Notes: generated by a model from the sequence alone, not told the origin. Shown: positions 1 to 6,670, counted from the stretch's first letter. The stretch is DNA of 13,610 bases from Clostridia bacterium (GCA_017457015.1 JAFTIG010000072.1:1-13610); one strand, 5' to 3'. A program made the numbers and translations.

Positions 1-2
1 TC

Positions 3-89
3 ACAAGTTTAGAAGAATACATAGCAATTGTTGAAGATTGGTTAGAATTTTACAATACTAAAAGATTAAAAAACAGGAAGAAAACTTAA
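3..89 (+). CDS. IS3-family transposase, C-terminal fragment (5' end outside window)
   Basis: Reading frame 3 is open from the window edge to a TAA at 87-89 and gives 28 residues containing LEEYIAIVEDWLEFYNTKRLK. The W-x(3)-YNTKR pattern is the usual end of the rve-type DDE integrase core in IS3-family OrfB proteins, where a helix precedes 'YN.KR'. The protein would cut and join the IS ends. The common closing motif 'L(S/T)PxxYR' is missing: after YNTKRLK the frame reads NRKKT and stops, so the C-terminus is either subgroup-specific or shortened by a mutation. Catalytic D, D and E residues lie upstream of the window and cannot be seen. Confidence 0.6.
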   Translation, partial: TSLEEYIAIVEDWLEFYNTKRLKNRKKT

Positions 90-113
90 TTCCTTCCTGT
101 TTAGCCTTTTTTT
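71..113 (+). terminator. Intrinsic terminator at the end of the IS transposase
   Basis: A perfect 10-bp stem (71-80 with 93-102) with a 12-nt loop is followed, after AGCC, by seven T residues (107-113). The 5' arm overlaps the last codons of the transposase frame and the stop codon lies in the loop. It would stop transcription leaving the IS toward the ribosomal operon. The short AGCC gap before the T run makes it slightly less than ideal. Confidence 0.6.
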
Positions 114-117
114 ATCC

Positions 118-141
118 GTGCACTTTTTGGGGTGCAGTTCA
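118..141 (+). repeat. Probable right terminal inverted repeat of the IS
   Basis: The stretch GTGCACTTTTTGGGGTGCAG followed by TTCA resembles right-end repeats of IS150-like IS3 elements, which often contain a TTTTGGGGT core and end in CA. The matching left repeat is outside the window, so this rests on pattern and on position just after the transposase. Confidence 0.5.
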
Positions 142-432
142 AGCTAAAGCAGCTGCCTTTTTTGTTCTTTAGGCGCAAAAGAGTAAAGAAAAACGGGAGT
201 ATTGCCGTTTGCAAGCTTGCTCGCGCGTGCGTTACGTCGCCGTAAAAAGGTGGTAAATAAAAATAAAATATTTGCCTAAATAAAAACCGTTAAGCTATTT
301 AATAATTTTATTCGCGATACAGCCGGGGTAGTAGTAAAATTTTTTTAGCGGCTTAATTTAAATGCGCAAAAAAGGGGGCAAAAGGCACAAACGCTTATAT
401 ATATTATATAATTAAGTCGCGCGCGAAAGCGA
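142..432. other. AT-rich non-coding spacer between the IS end and the S10 promoter
   Basis: No convincing gene, tRNA or rRNA is visible on either strand. Small structures present are a 6-bp hairpin (191-196 with 205-210), an adjoining 10-base palindrome at 211-220, a short GC-rich alternating patch near 219-242, and a weak 4-bp hairpin (417-420 with 429-432) followed by six T residues, which is a poor terminator candidate. The usual upstream neighbours of S10 in Bacillota (rpsL, rpsG, fusA, tuf) are not seen here. Confidence 0.6.
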
Positions 433-498
433 TTTTTTAAAAAAATTTCACAAATTTTCACAAAAATAAAAAAATTTTAAAAAATGGCTGTTTTTTAG
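433..498 (+). promoter_or_regulatory. A/T-tract UP-element-like region with phased direct repeats
   Basis: Alternating runs of A and T directly precede the -35 box, as expected of an UP element contacted by the RNA polymerase alpha C-terminal domains at strong r-protein and rRNA promoters. Within it the 9-mer TTTCACAAA occurs at 446-454 and again at 456-464, a 10-bp period that places both copies on one face of the helix. Function is inferred from composition and position. Confidence 0.45.
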
Positions 499-527
499 TT
501 GACATAGCATAAAATATATGGTATTCT
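499..527 (+). promoter_or_regulatory. Sigma-A promoter for the S10 operon
   Basis: A perfect -35 hexamer TTGACA (499-504) is separated by 17 bp from the -10 hexamer TATTCT (522-527), which differs from TATAAT at two positions. Transcription should start near 533-535. The strong -35, ideal spacing and A/T tracts upstream fit a highly expressed operon. It is the only convincing promoter in the window. Confidence 0.85.
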
Positions 528-532
528 CATTA

Positions 533-826
533 GGCTGTGTAATTTGGGTTGAGATGAAAAGTTACTTAATCCTTGCGATTTTGCGGACTCCGGAACTCCG
601 CAAAGCCATTTAGGAAGATAATTTTCATTGACAAGTGTGGGGGTTTAACTCCTGCGACTAACCAACCTATGGGGTAGGACTATCATCTGCTTAACACACA
701 GCGCAGATGATTTTTTTATTGCCAAACGGTTGACACACACGGCAAAGTTGTAAAACTCTTGTTGATAACAAAAAAAGCCATTAAAACAAGGGTAAAAAGT
801 TAGTATAAAAATCGGAGGACTAAAAA
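533..826 (+). promoter_or_regulatory. Structured S10-operon leader RNA with attenuator
   Basis: The 5' UTR from the promoter to rpsJ can fold into a long hairpin domain: P2 pairs 553-564 with 619-629 (one bulged G), then CUU/AAG and CCU/AGG steps (565-573 with 612-617), capped by an 8-bp hairpin (580-587 with 597-604). A second small hairpin (666-669 with 675-678, loop UGGGG) precedes the terminator at 682-718. An alternative fold pairs 534-540 with 696-702, 548-551 with 692-695 and 552-557 with 683-688; it uses up the terminator 5' arm and loop and also breaks P2. S10 leaders in E. coli and Bacillus respond to ribosomal protein L4 at the level of transcription termination, so L4 (encoded here by rplD) is the natural candidate ligand. 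This is an inference: I do not recognise a specific catalogued leader or riboswitch family here. Confidence 0.65.
682..718 (+). terminator. Intrinsic terminator in the S10 leader (attenuator)
   Basis: A perfect 9-bp stem (682-690 with 703-711) with a 12-nt loop runs directly into a T tract (711-717). It lies about 109 nt before the rpsJ start and would end transcription before any gene of the operon is read, so read-through must be regulated or partial. The loop holds ACACAGC (696-702), complementary to the very 5' end of the transcript. Confidence 0.85.
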
Positions 827-1126
827 ATGGCAGGACAGAAGATCAGAATCAAACTCGCAGCTTACGATCACGAAATGGTAGATCAAGCAACGCAAAGAAT
901 TATCGAAACGGTTAAAAAGGCCGGTGCGAAGGTTAGTGGACCTATTCCTCTACCCACAGAAAAAGAAATAGTAACCATTCTTCGTTCACCCCACAAATAT
1001 AAAGACAGCCGTGAACAGTTTGAAATCAGAACTCACAAAAGACTTATCGACATTTACTCAACCAATGCAAAGATTTTGGATAGCATCCATCTTCCCGCAG
1101 GCGTTGACGTTAAAATAAAGCTCTAA
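827..1126 (+). CDS. rpsJ: 30S ribosomal protein S10
   Basis: This 99-residue protein, close to the usual 102-103, is the S10 head protein of the 30S subunit. The same family acts as NusE with NusB in transcription antitermination and in NusG-mediated coupling of ribosome to polymerase. Family signatures are GPIPLPT (38-44) and the block [19 protein letters not shown] (54-72). The ATG is preceded by GGAGG at good spacing and the N-terminus AGQKIRIKL aligns with the family start. It is the first gene of the operon, 31 nt before rplC. It is the first product whose level the leader attenuator would set. Confidence 0.98.
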   Translation: MAGQKIRIKLAAYDHEMVDQATQRIIETVKKAGAKVSGPIPLPTEKEIVTILRSPHKYKDSREQFEIRTHKRLIDIYSTNAKILDSIHLPAGVDVKIKL

Positions 1127-1157
1127 AAGCAAAATCACAGGAGGTAGAACTTTATCT

Positions 1158-1790
1158 ATGAATAAAGCAATCGTAGGAAAGAAGTTAGGCATGACTCAGG
1201 TCTTTTCCGCAGACGGAAAAGTAACCCCGGTTACTGTCGTTTTAGCAGGTCCTTGCCCCGTAGTTCAAATCAAAACGGTGGAAAGAGACGGTTACTCAGC
1301 TGTTAAGGTTGGTTTTGAACAAGTTAAAGAAAAAGCACTTAACAAACCCGAACTCGGTCAATTCAAAAAAGCAGGCGTTGCTCCTTGCAGACACCTTAAA
1401 GAATTCAGACTCGACAGTGCAGCTCAATATGAAGTTGGTAAAGACATTACCGTTGAGATCTTCCAAGACGGAGATAAGGTTGACGTAGTTGGCCTTACTA
1501 AAGGTCACGGTTACAGCGGCGTTATTAAACGTTGGAACCAACACAGACTTATGGCATCTCACGGCGTAGGCCCCGTTCACAGGGAAGTTGGTTCAATGGG
1601 CGCTAACAGCTCACCCTCAAGAGTATTTAAGAACAAACGCCTTCCCGGTCAGTATGGTCACGAACCAGTAACAATTCAAAACCTTGAAGTTGTTAAGGTT
1701 GACGTAGCCAGAAACGTATTACTTATCAAAGGCGCTATCCCCGGTCCTAAGGGCGGCGTAGTTTGCATAAGTGACAGCGTAAAAGCTTAA
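1158..1790 (+). CDS. rplC: 50S ribosomal protein L3
   Basis: L3 (210 residues, normal length) binds 23S rRNA early in assembly and sends a loop toward the peptidyl transferase centre. Visible signatures are the N-terminal GKKLGMTQVF (7-16), the TKGHGYSGVIKRW segment (114-126) and the loop GSMGANSSPSRVF (145-157) followed by KNKRLPGQYG. The AGGAGG site (1139-1144) sits 13 nt before the ATG, longer than its neighbours' spacing, but no better start exists nearby. The gene follows rpsJ and precedes rplD by 15 nt, the canonical order. Confidence 0.98.
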   Translation: MNKAIVGKKLGMTQVFSADGKVTPVTVVLAGPCPVVQIKTVERDGYSAVKVGFEQVKEKALNKPELGQFKKAGVAPCRHLKEFRLDSAAQYEVGKDITVEIFQDGDKVDVVGLTKGHGYSGVIKRWNQHRLMASHGVGPVHREVGSMGANSSPSRVFKNKRLPGQYGHEPVTIQNLEVVKVDVARNVLLIKGAIPGPKGGVVCISDSVKA

Positions 1791-1805
1791 GGAGATTGAA
1801 GGACT

Positions 1806-2432
1806 ATGGCTAATATTAAAGTATACAACATGCAAGCAAAGGAAGTAGGCGCAATCGAAGTTAACGATGCACTTTTCCAAATGGAATATAACGAACCGTT
1901 GATTCACCAAGCTGTTGTTGCCCGTCTTGCAAATGAAAGACAGGGCACCAAGAGCACTCTTACCAGAACTGAAGTAAGAGGCGGTGGTAAGAAGCCTTAC
2001 CGTCAAAAAGGTACCGGTAATGCTCGTCAAGGTTCAACCAGAGCTCCCCAGTTCATCAAGGGCGGCGTAGTATTCGCACCCAAGTCAAGAGACTTCTCAA
2101 AGAAGATGAACGTAACCGCAAAAAGAACCGCTATGTTCTCTGCTTTATCTAAAAAGGTTACCGACGGTGAGTTTTACGTAATCGACGAAGTTGCTGTAGC
2201 AAACGGCAAAACCAAAGAAATGGTTGCTTTCTTAGAAGCATTTAACTTTGAAAAGAGCGTTCTTTTAGTTATGTGCAACTCTGACGAAAAGGTAATCAGA
2301 GCAGCAAGAAACATTGAAAAGCTTCACACTTTACCTGTTGAACAACTCAACACTTACGACGTAGTAGTAAACAAAGTAGTTGTTTTAGCTAAAGGTTCTG
2401 TTGAAAAATTACAGGAGGTTTACGGAGAATAA
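1806..2432 (+). CDS. rplD: 50S ribosomal protein L4
   Basis: L4 (208 residues) binds 23S rRNA domain I and its long loop lines the narrow part of the peptide exit tunnel, where macrolide-resistance changes occur. The loop core KKPYRQKGTGNARQGSTRAP is at residues 62-81. It differs from the frequent KPWRQKGTGRAR form by W to Y and R to N, which I regard as lineage variation. In E. coli and Bacillus L4 is also the autoregulator of the S10 leader, so this product is the candidate ligand for the attenuator at 533-718. The stop codon overlaps the rplW start by one base (TAATG), which suggests translational coupling. Confidence 0.98.
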   Translation: MANIKVYNMQAKEVGAIEVNDALFQMEYNEPLIHQAVVARLANERQGTKSTLTRTEVRGGGKKPYRQKGTGNARQGSTRAPQFIKGGVVFAPKSRDFSKKMNVTAKRTAMFSALSKKVTDGEFYVIDEVAVANGKTKEMVAFLEAFNFEKSVLLVMCNSDEKVIRAARNIEKLHTLPVEQLNTYDVVVNKVVVLAKGSVEKLQEVYGE

Positions 2433-2722
2433 TGGAAGCAAGAGATATTATTATAGCCCCCGTTCTTTCTGAAAAGAGCTATCGAGATATCGAAAATAAA
2501 AAGTACGTTTTCCGCGTAGCAAAAAGCGCTAACAAAACCGAAATTAAACTCGCTATCGAACAAATCTTTGGCGTAAGCGTTGATTCAGTTAACACTATCA
2601 ACTGCCTCGGCAAGAAAAAGAGAATGGGCAGATACGAAGGATATACACCCGCTTATAAGAAAGCAATCGTTCAACTCAAGGATGATAGCAAGGCAATCGC
2701 CTTCTTTGAATCTTTGTCCTAA
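2432..2722 (+). CDS. rplW: 50S ribosomal protein L23
   Basis: L23 (96 residues, typical length) sits at the tunnel exit and is the docking point for trigger factor and the signal recognition particle. Signatures are the N-terminal PVLSEKS (10-16), YVFRV and the NKTEIKLAIEQIFGV helix. The C-terminal half has the basic stretch GKKKRMGRYEGYTPAYKKA. The ATG shares its A with the rplD stop, and AGGAGG lies inside the end of rplD, so start and coupling are well supported. Confidence 0.98.
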   Translation: MEARDIIIAPVLSEKSYRDIENKKYVFRVAKSANKTEIKLAIEQIFGVSVDSVNTINCLGKKKRMGRYEGYTPAYKKAIVQLKDDSKAIAFFESLS

Positions 2723-2738
2723 TCGGAGGTAAAGTATA

Positions 2739-3566
2739 ATGGGTATTAAGAGATATAAACCTACTTCACCTGCTAGACGTTTTATGACGGTTAGCTCGTA
2801 TGAAGAAATAACCTGCACGAAACCCGAAAGATCTCTTTTAGAAGATAAAAGACATACGGGTGGCAGAAATGCAAACGGCAGAATCACTGTAAGACATCAC
2901 GGCGGCGGCAACAAGACCAAATACCGTATCATCGACTTTAAGAGAAATAAAGACGGTATCCCTGCAACTGTTAAAACCATCGAATACGATCCTAACAGAA
3001 CGGCAAACATCGCTTTATTGCAATATGCAGACGGCGAAAAGAGATACATTTTAGCTCCCCTCGGTTTAACCGTTGGCGACGTATTACTCAGCGGCGAAGG
3101 CGCAGATATTAAGGTTGGTAACACCTTAAAAATCGAAAACATCCCCGTTGGTACTATGATCCACAACATCGAGTTACAACCCGGTAAGGGCGGCCAAATC
3201 GCAAGAGCAGCTGGTATGAGCGCACAGCTCATGGCACGTGACGGCGTTTATGCACACATTAAAATGCCCAGCGGCGAAATGAGACTTATCAGCGTTAAGT
3301 GCAAAGCAACCATCGGTCAAGTTGGTAACCTCGACAACGAAATTATCCGCGTTGGTAAAGCAGGTAAAACCAGACATATGGGTATCAGACCTACCGTTAG
3401 AGGTTCTGTAATGAACCCCTGCGACCACCCCCACGGTGGTGGTGAAGGCCGTTCGCCCATTGGTAGACCCGGTCCCGTTACCCCTTGGGGTAAACCCGCA
3501 CTTGGCTACAAGACCAGAAAGAAGAAGAACAGAACTGATAAGTTTATTCTTAAGAGAGTGAACTAA
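2739..3566 (+). CDS. rplB: 50S ribosomal protein L2
   Basis: L2 (275 residues, full length) is needed for joining of the subunits and for peptidyl transferase activity. It has the N-terminal [21 protein letters not shown] region, the OB-like and SH3-like domains in the middle, and the conserved C-terminal [20 protein letters not shown] segment that carries the histidine near the catalytic centre. The Lys/Arg-rich tail ends [10 protein letters not shown]. It follows rplW by 16 nt and precedes rpsS by 14 nt, each with a strong Shine-Dalgarno site. Confidence 0.99.
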   Translation: MGIKRYKPTSPARRFMTVSSYEEITCTKPERSLLEDKRHTGGRNANGRITVRHHGGGNKTKYRIIDFKRNKDGIPATVKTIEYDPNRTANIALLQYADGEKRYILAPLGLTVGDVLLSGEGADIKVGNTLKIENIPVGTMIHNIELQPGKGGQIARAAGMSAQLMARDGVYAHIKMPSGEMRLISVKCKATIGQVGNLDNEIIRVGKAGKTRHMGIRPTVRGSVMNPCDHPHGGGEGRSPIGRPGPVTPWGKPALGYKTRKKKNRTDKFILKRVN

Positions 3567-3580
3567 GGAGGTCGGTGTAA

Positions 3581-3853
3581 ATGAGTAGAAGTATTAAAAA
3601 AGGACCTTTCATTCAACCTAAATTACTTGAAAGAGTTGAAAAGATGAATGCTGAAAACAAAAAATCAGTGCTCAAAACTTGGTCAAGATCATCAACTATA
3701 TTCCCCCAAATGGTAGGACACACTATCGCTGTATACGACGGTAGAAAGCACGTTCCCGTTTACATCACCGAAGATATGGTAGGATGCAAACTCGGTGAAT
3801 TCGCACCCACCAGAACGTTCAAGGGCCATGCCGGCTCCAAAACTACTGGTTAA
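3581..3853 (+). CDS. rpsS: 30S ribosomal protein S19
   Basis: S19 (90 residues, typical 92-93) forms a complex with S13 in the 30S head and contacts the A-site tRNA region and bridge B1. The sequence has the family start [10 protein letters not shown], the [34 protein letters not shown] core and the closing [17 protein letters not shown]. The gene lies between rplB and rplV with 14-nt gaps and a strong GGAGG site before its ATG. Nothing unusual is seen. Confidence 0.99.
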   Translation: MSRSIKKGPFIQPKLLERVEKMNAENKKSVLKTWSRSSTIFPQMVGHTIAVYDGRKHVPVYITEDMVGCKLGEFAPTRTFKGHAGSKTTG

Positions 3854-3867
3854 GGAGGTAATTAAAA

Positions 3868-4254
3868 ATGGCTGGTAATACCAAAAAGAAAGCTCAATTT
3901 AGAAGAGAAAATAAAGACAGAAGACCCAAAGCGGTTGCAAGATATATCAGAATTTCTCCTTACAAAGTAAGAGTGGTTCTCGATCTTATCAGAGATAAGA
4001 GTGTTAACGAAGCAGTTGCTATTTTAGCTAACACCTCTAAAGCAGGCGCACAACCCATTTTAAAGGTTGTTGAATCTGCAGCAGCTAATGCTGAACACAA
4101 CTTGCATATGAACAGAGGCGACCTTAAGGTTGCTGAATGTTTTGCTGACATGGGCCCCACGCTTAAGAGAATGCAGCCCGTAAGCAAAGGCAGAGGTTAC
4201 AGAATTCTCAAGAGAACAAGCCACATTACCGTTGTGCTTGATGCAGTTAAGTAG
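3868..4254 (+). CDS. rplV: 50S ribosomal protein L22 with N-terminal extension
   Basis: L22 touches all six 23S rRNA domains, and its beta-hairpin lines the exit tunnel next to L4. At 128 residues it is longer than the usual 110-113 because of a basic N-terminal extension of about 17 residues (1-18, KKKAQFRRENKDRR region) ahead of the usual 'A.ARYIRISPYKVR' start. The ATG at 3868 has a GGAGG site at ideal spacing, so the extension looks real. The tunnel hairpin reads GPTLKRMQPVSKGRGYRI (96-113). The common Pro-Arg-Ala at its tip is Pro-Val-Ser here. Lys107 (E. coli Lys90 position) is kept. Confidence 0.98.
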   Translation: MAGNTKKKAQFRRENKDRRPKAVARYIRISPYKVRVVLDLIRDKSVNEAVAILANTSKAGAQPILKVVESAAANAEHNLHMNRGDLKVAECFADMGPTLKRMQPVSKGRGYRILKRTSHITVVLDAVK

Positions 4255-4263
4255 GAGGACACT

Positions 4264-4923
4264 ATGGGACAGAAAGTTAACCCACATGGTTTAAGAGTAG
4301 GCGTAATTAAAGGTTGGGATACCCAATGGTACGCTAATAAAAAGGATTTCGGTGCTAACCTTAAAGAAGACTACGAAATCAGAACATTCCTTAAAAAACA
4401 ATACTATTCAGCAGCAGTTACCACTATCGGTATTGAACGCGCTGCAAATAGAATTTCTATTACCATTCATACCGCTCGCCCCGGTGTTTTAATCGGTAAG
4501 GCAGGCAGTGAAGTTGAAGTTATCAAGAGCAAAATTGCAAAGCTTACGAAGGGCAAACAAGTTGCTATCAACATCGTTGAAGTAAGAAAGCCCGATTGTG
4601 ACGCTCAGCTTATTGCTGAATCTGTTGCAGGTCAACTCGAAAAGAGAGCTTCATTCAGAAGATGTATGAAACAAGCTATCGGTAGAGCTATGCGTCTTGG
4701 CGTTAAGGGCGTTAAGATCATGGTTAGCGGAAGACTTGACGGTGCTGAAATCGCTCGTACCGAACAGTATCACGAAGGTTCTATCCCTCTACAGACTATC
4801 CGTGCGGACATCAACTACGGCTTTAGCGAAGCACACACCACCTTTGGTGTAATCGGCGTTAAGGTTTGGGTATACAATGGTGAAGTTCTTGGCGGAATCA
4901 AGAAAGAAGGAGGCGAAGCATAA
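4264..4923 (+). CDS. rpsC: 30S ribosomal protein S3
   Basis: S3 (219 residues, normal) forms part of the mRNA entry channel and helicase site with S4 and S5. It opens with [21 protein letters not shown] type-2 KH domain carries the GKAGSEVE loop near residues 78-85, and the C-terminal domain has [13 protein letters not shown]. The gene starts 9 nt after rplV. Its last codons contain GGAGG (4909-4913), which serves as the ribosome binding site for rplP, so the two genes are tightly packed and probably coupled. Confidence 0.99.
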   Translation: MGQKVNPHGLRVGVIKGWDTQWYANKKDFGANLKEDYEIRTFLKKQYYSAAVTTIGIERAANRISITIHTARPGVLIGKAGSEVEVIKSKIAKLTKGKQVAINIVEVRKPDCDAQLIAESVAGQLEKRASFRRCMKQAIGRAMRLGVKGVKIMVSGRLDGAEIARTEQYHEGSIPLQTIRADINYGFSEAHTTFGVIGVKVWVYNGEVLGGIKKEGGEA

Positions 4924-4925
4924 TC

Positions 4926-5366
4926 ATGTTAATGCCTAAAAGAGTAAAAAGAAGAAAAGTACAACGCGGCAGAATGAAAGGCAAAGCACATAAGGGCAAT
5001 ATCTTAGCATACGGCGAATATGGCTTAGCTGCAGATACCTGCGCGTGGGTTACTTCAAACCAAATCGAAGCTGCTCGTATTGCAATGACCAGATTCATCA
5101 AACGTGGCGGCCAAGTATGGATTGATATATTCCCTCACAAACCTATAACCGAAAAACCTGCCGAAACCAGAATGGGTAGCGGTAAGGGTAGTGTTGAATA
5201 TTGGGTAGCAGTAGTTAAACCCGGCAGAATGCTCTTCGAAATCGCCGGCGTTTCTGAAGCTGATGCAAGAGAAGCTTTACGTCTTGCTTCACACAAGTTA
5301 CCCTGCAAATGCAAAATCGTGAAGAAAGAAGAGCAAAAAGTTATGGCAGAAGGCGGTGAAGGCTAA
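4926..5366 (+). CDS. rplP: 50S ribosomal protein L16
   Basis: L16 (146 residues) is a late-assembling protein near the A-site tRNA elbow. Signatures are [19 protein letters not shown] at the start and [22 protein letters not shown] in the core. Two in-frame ATGs exist (4926 and 4932). The first is chosen because it lies 12 nt from the GGAGG at 4909-4913 instead of 18, and because MLMPKR is the usual family N-terminus. The stop overlaps the rpmC start by one base (TAATG), the second such coupling in the operon. Confidence 0.98.
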   Translation: MLMPKRVKRRKVQRGRMKGKAHKGNILAYGEYGLAADTCAWVTSNQIEAARIAMTRFIKRGGQVWIDIFPHKPITEKPAETRMGSGKGSVEYWVAVVKPGRMLFEIAGVSEADAREALRLASHKLPCKCKIVKKEEQKVMAEGGEG

Positions 5367-5563
5367 TGAAAGCAAGAGAAATTCATAATATGACCAACGA
5401 CGAATTAGCAACCAAGCTAGTTAGTCTTAAAGAAGAGCTTTTTAACCTTCGTTTCCGTCACGCTACCGGGCAGCTCGAAAACCCCAACGTTTTAAAGACG
5501 GTTAAGAAGGATATTGCCAGAGTTAAAACCGTGATTCGTGAACGCGAACTCAAGGCAAACTAA
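5366..5563 (+). CDS. rpmC: 50S ribosomal protein L29
   Basis: L29 (65 residues, typical) is a two-helix protein beside L23 at the exit tunnel and helps bind trigger factor. It shows the family pattern [33 protein letters not shown] and [16 protein letters not shown]. It overlaps rplP by one base and precedes rpsQ by 16 nt. Confidence 0.98.
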   Translation: MKAREIHNMTNDELATKLVSLKEELFNLRFRHATGQLENPNVLKTVKKDIARVKTVIRERELKAN

Positions 5564-5579
5564 GGCGGAGGATTGATTT

Positions 5580-5834
5580 ATGGAAAGAAATCTCAGAAAA
5601 GAAAGAGTAGGTCTCGTTTGTTCTGATAAGATGGATAAAACCGTTGTAGTAGTTATCGAACAAAAGTCTAAACACCCTCTCTATAAAAAGACAATCACTA
5701 AAACAGTTAAATTCAAAGCACACGACGAAAATAACGAATGTGGCATTGGCGATAAAGTAAGAATCGTTGAAACCAGAAAGTTAAGTAAAGATAAAAACTG
5801 GCGTGTTGCTGAAATAATCGAAAAGGCGAAGTAA
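5580..5834 (+). CDS. rpsQ: 30S ribosomal protein S17
   Basis: S17 (84 residues, typical) is a primary 16S rRNA binder with an OB fold. The signatures are [28 protein letters not shown] and the C-terminal [20 protein letters not shown]. The ATG follows GGAGG by a normal distance. It sits between rpmC and rplN in the canonical order. No anomaly is seen. Confidence 0.99.
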   Translation: MERNLRKERVGLVCSDKMDKTVVVVIEQKSKHPLYKKTITKTVKFKAHDENNECGIGDKVRIVETRKLSKDKNWRVAEIIEKAK

Positions 5835-5853
5835 TAGGAGGAAAGGAAGCAAT

Positions 5854-6222
5854 ATGATCCAAGCTGAATCTAGATTAATCGCTGCCGATAACTCCGGCGC
5901 AAAAGAGATTAAATGTATTAAAGTTCTTGGCGGTTCTTTCCGCAAGAGCGGCAACATTGGCGACGTTATAGTTGCAAGCGTTCAAACTGCTACCCCCGGC
6001 GGCGCAGTTAAGAAAAACGAAGTTGTTAAAGCTGTTATCGTTAGAACCACCAGCGGTTTAAGAAGAGCTGACGGTACTCACATCAGATTTGACGACAACG
6101 CTGCAGTTATTATCGATAACCAAAAACAACCTAAAGGCACCCGTATTTTTGGACCGGTTGCAAGAGAACTTCGTGAAAAAGATTACATGAAGATCGTTTC
6201 TCTCGCACCCGAAGTGTTATAA
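5854..6222 (+). CDS. rplN: 50S ribosomal protein L14
   Basis: L14 (122 residues, the standard length) binds 23S rRNA at the subunit interface, forms bridges B5 and B8 and is the docking site of the silencing factor RsfS. The family start [18 protein letters not shown] and the segments [27 protein letters not shown] and [13 protein letters not shown] are all present. The gene follows rpsQ by 19 nt with a strong AGGAGG site. Confidence 0.99.
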   Translation: MIQAESRLIAADNSGAKEIKCIKVLGGSFRKSGNIGDVIVASVQTATPGGAVKKNEVVKAVIVRTTSGLRRADGTHIRFDDNAAVIIDNQKQPKGTRIFGPVARELREKDYMKIVSLAPEVL

Positions 6223-6239
6223 GGAGGGCAGAAGATAGT

Positions 6240-6656
6240 ATGAAAGTTAAAAAGAACGATACCGTTTTAGTTTTAACGGGTAAAGATAACGGCAAAACCG
6301 GTAAAGTATTACGCGCTATTCCCTCTGATAACAAAATCGTCGTTGACGGCGTAAACGTTCAGAAAAAGCATAAAAAAGCTCGTTCTGCACAAGACACCAG
6401 CGGAATTATAGAGCAATCAGGCCCCATCGATGCTAGTAACGTATTGGTAATTTGCCCCGTTTGTGGCAAGGCTACCAGAGTAGAATACTCGCTCGAAGGC
6501 GACAAGAAGACCCGTATTTGCAAAAAATGCAAAAAGTCTCTTGACGTAAAGGCAGAAGCACCCAAAAAAGCTGCTAAAAAAGCAGGTAAGGAAGACGTAG
6601 CTGATAAAACGGCTAAAAAGGCTTCCAAGAAAAAATCGAAAGCTGAAGAAGCATAA
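6240..6656 (+). CDS. rplX: 50S ribosomal protein L24 with Lys/Ala-rich C-terminal tail
   Basis: L24 starts 50S assembly by binding the 5' domain of 23S rRNA. The KOW motif lies near residues 5-32 ([16 protein letters not shown]). A zinc-ribbon-like pair C-x2-C (72, 75) and C-x2-C (94, 97) follows, as in many bacterial L24 proteins. The usual protein ends near residue 103, but this one has 138 residues, with a low-complexity tail (104-138) of Lys, Ala, Glu and Asp. The reading frame is continuous and ends 14 nt before rplE with its own GGAGG, so the tail looks real. Such tails are probably disordered. Confidence 0.97.
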   Translation: MKVKKNDTVLVLTGKDNGKTGKVLRAIPSDNKIVVDGVNVQKKHKKARSAQDTSGIIEQSGPIDASNVLVICPVCGKATRVEYSLEGDKKTRICKKCKKSLDVKAEAPKKAAKKAGKEDVADKTAKKASKKKSKAEEA

Positions 6657-6670
6657 CGGAGGACTTCAAA

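Larger units (their letters stand above)
1..141 (+). mobile_element. Right end of an IS3-family insertion sequence (partial)
   Basis: The left edge of the window holds the end of a transposase reading frame (3-89), then a hairpin with a T run (71-113), then a stretch at 118-141 that resembles the right terminal repeat of IS3-family elements and ends in TTCA. Order and orientation (transposase C-terminus, terminator, terminal repeat) match an IS3-family right end. The left end and most of the transposase lie outside the window, so whether the copy is intact cannot be judged. The exact boundary at 141 is inferred from the CA dinucleotide typical of the family. Confidence 0.6.

Noticed and set aside
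411..438. Small hairpin with T run (417-438) as a terminator before the promoter
   Set aside because: The stem is only 4 bp with an 8-nt loop, too weak; the T run is part of the A/T tracts upstream of the promoter.
142..498. CRISPR array, tRNA or small ORF in the upstream spacer
   Set aside because: No regularly spaced repeats, no cloverleaf pattern and no coding frame with a ribosome binding site were found by eye.
598..617. CGCAAAGCC stretch resembling part of a c-di-GMP-I riboswitch
   Set aside because: Only one conserved block is similar; the bases belong to a simple 8-bp hairpin and the second conserved half of that riboswitch is missing.
533..718. Transcript of about 186 nt with complementary ends, possibly a 6S RNA
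   Set aside because: The pairing is not a long rod with a central bubble: the main hairpin domain (553-629) is off centre and the terminator shares the 3' pairing bases. The position just upstream of rpsJ fits an operon leader better.
730..757. TTGACA at 730-735 as a second promoter for rpsJ
   Set aside because: No acceptable -10 box occurs 16-18 bp downstream (only AAAACT-like sequence), and the stretch is explained as an imperfect copy of the terminator loop region.
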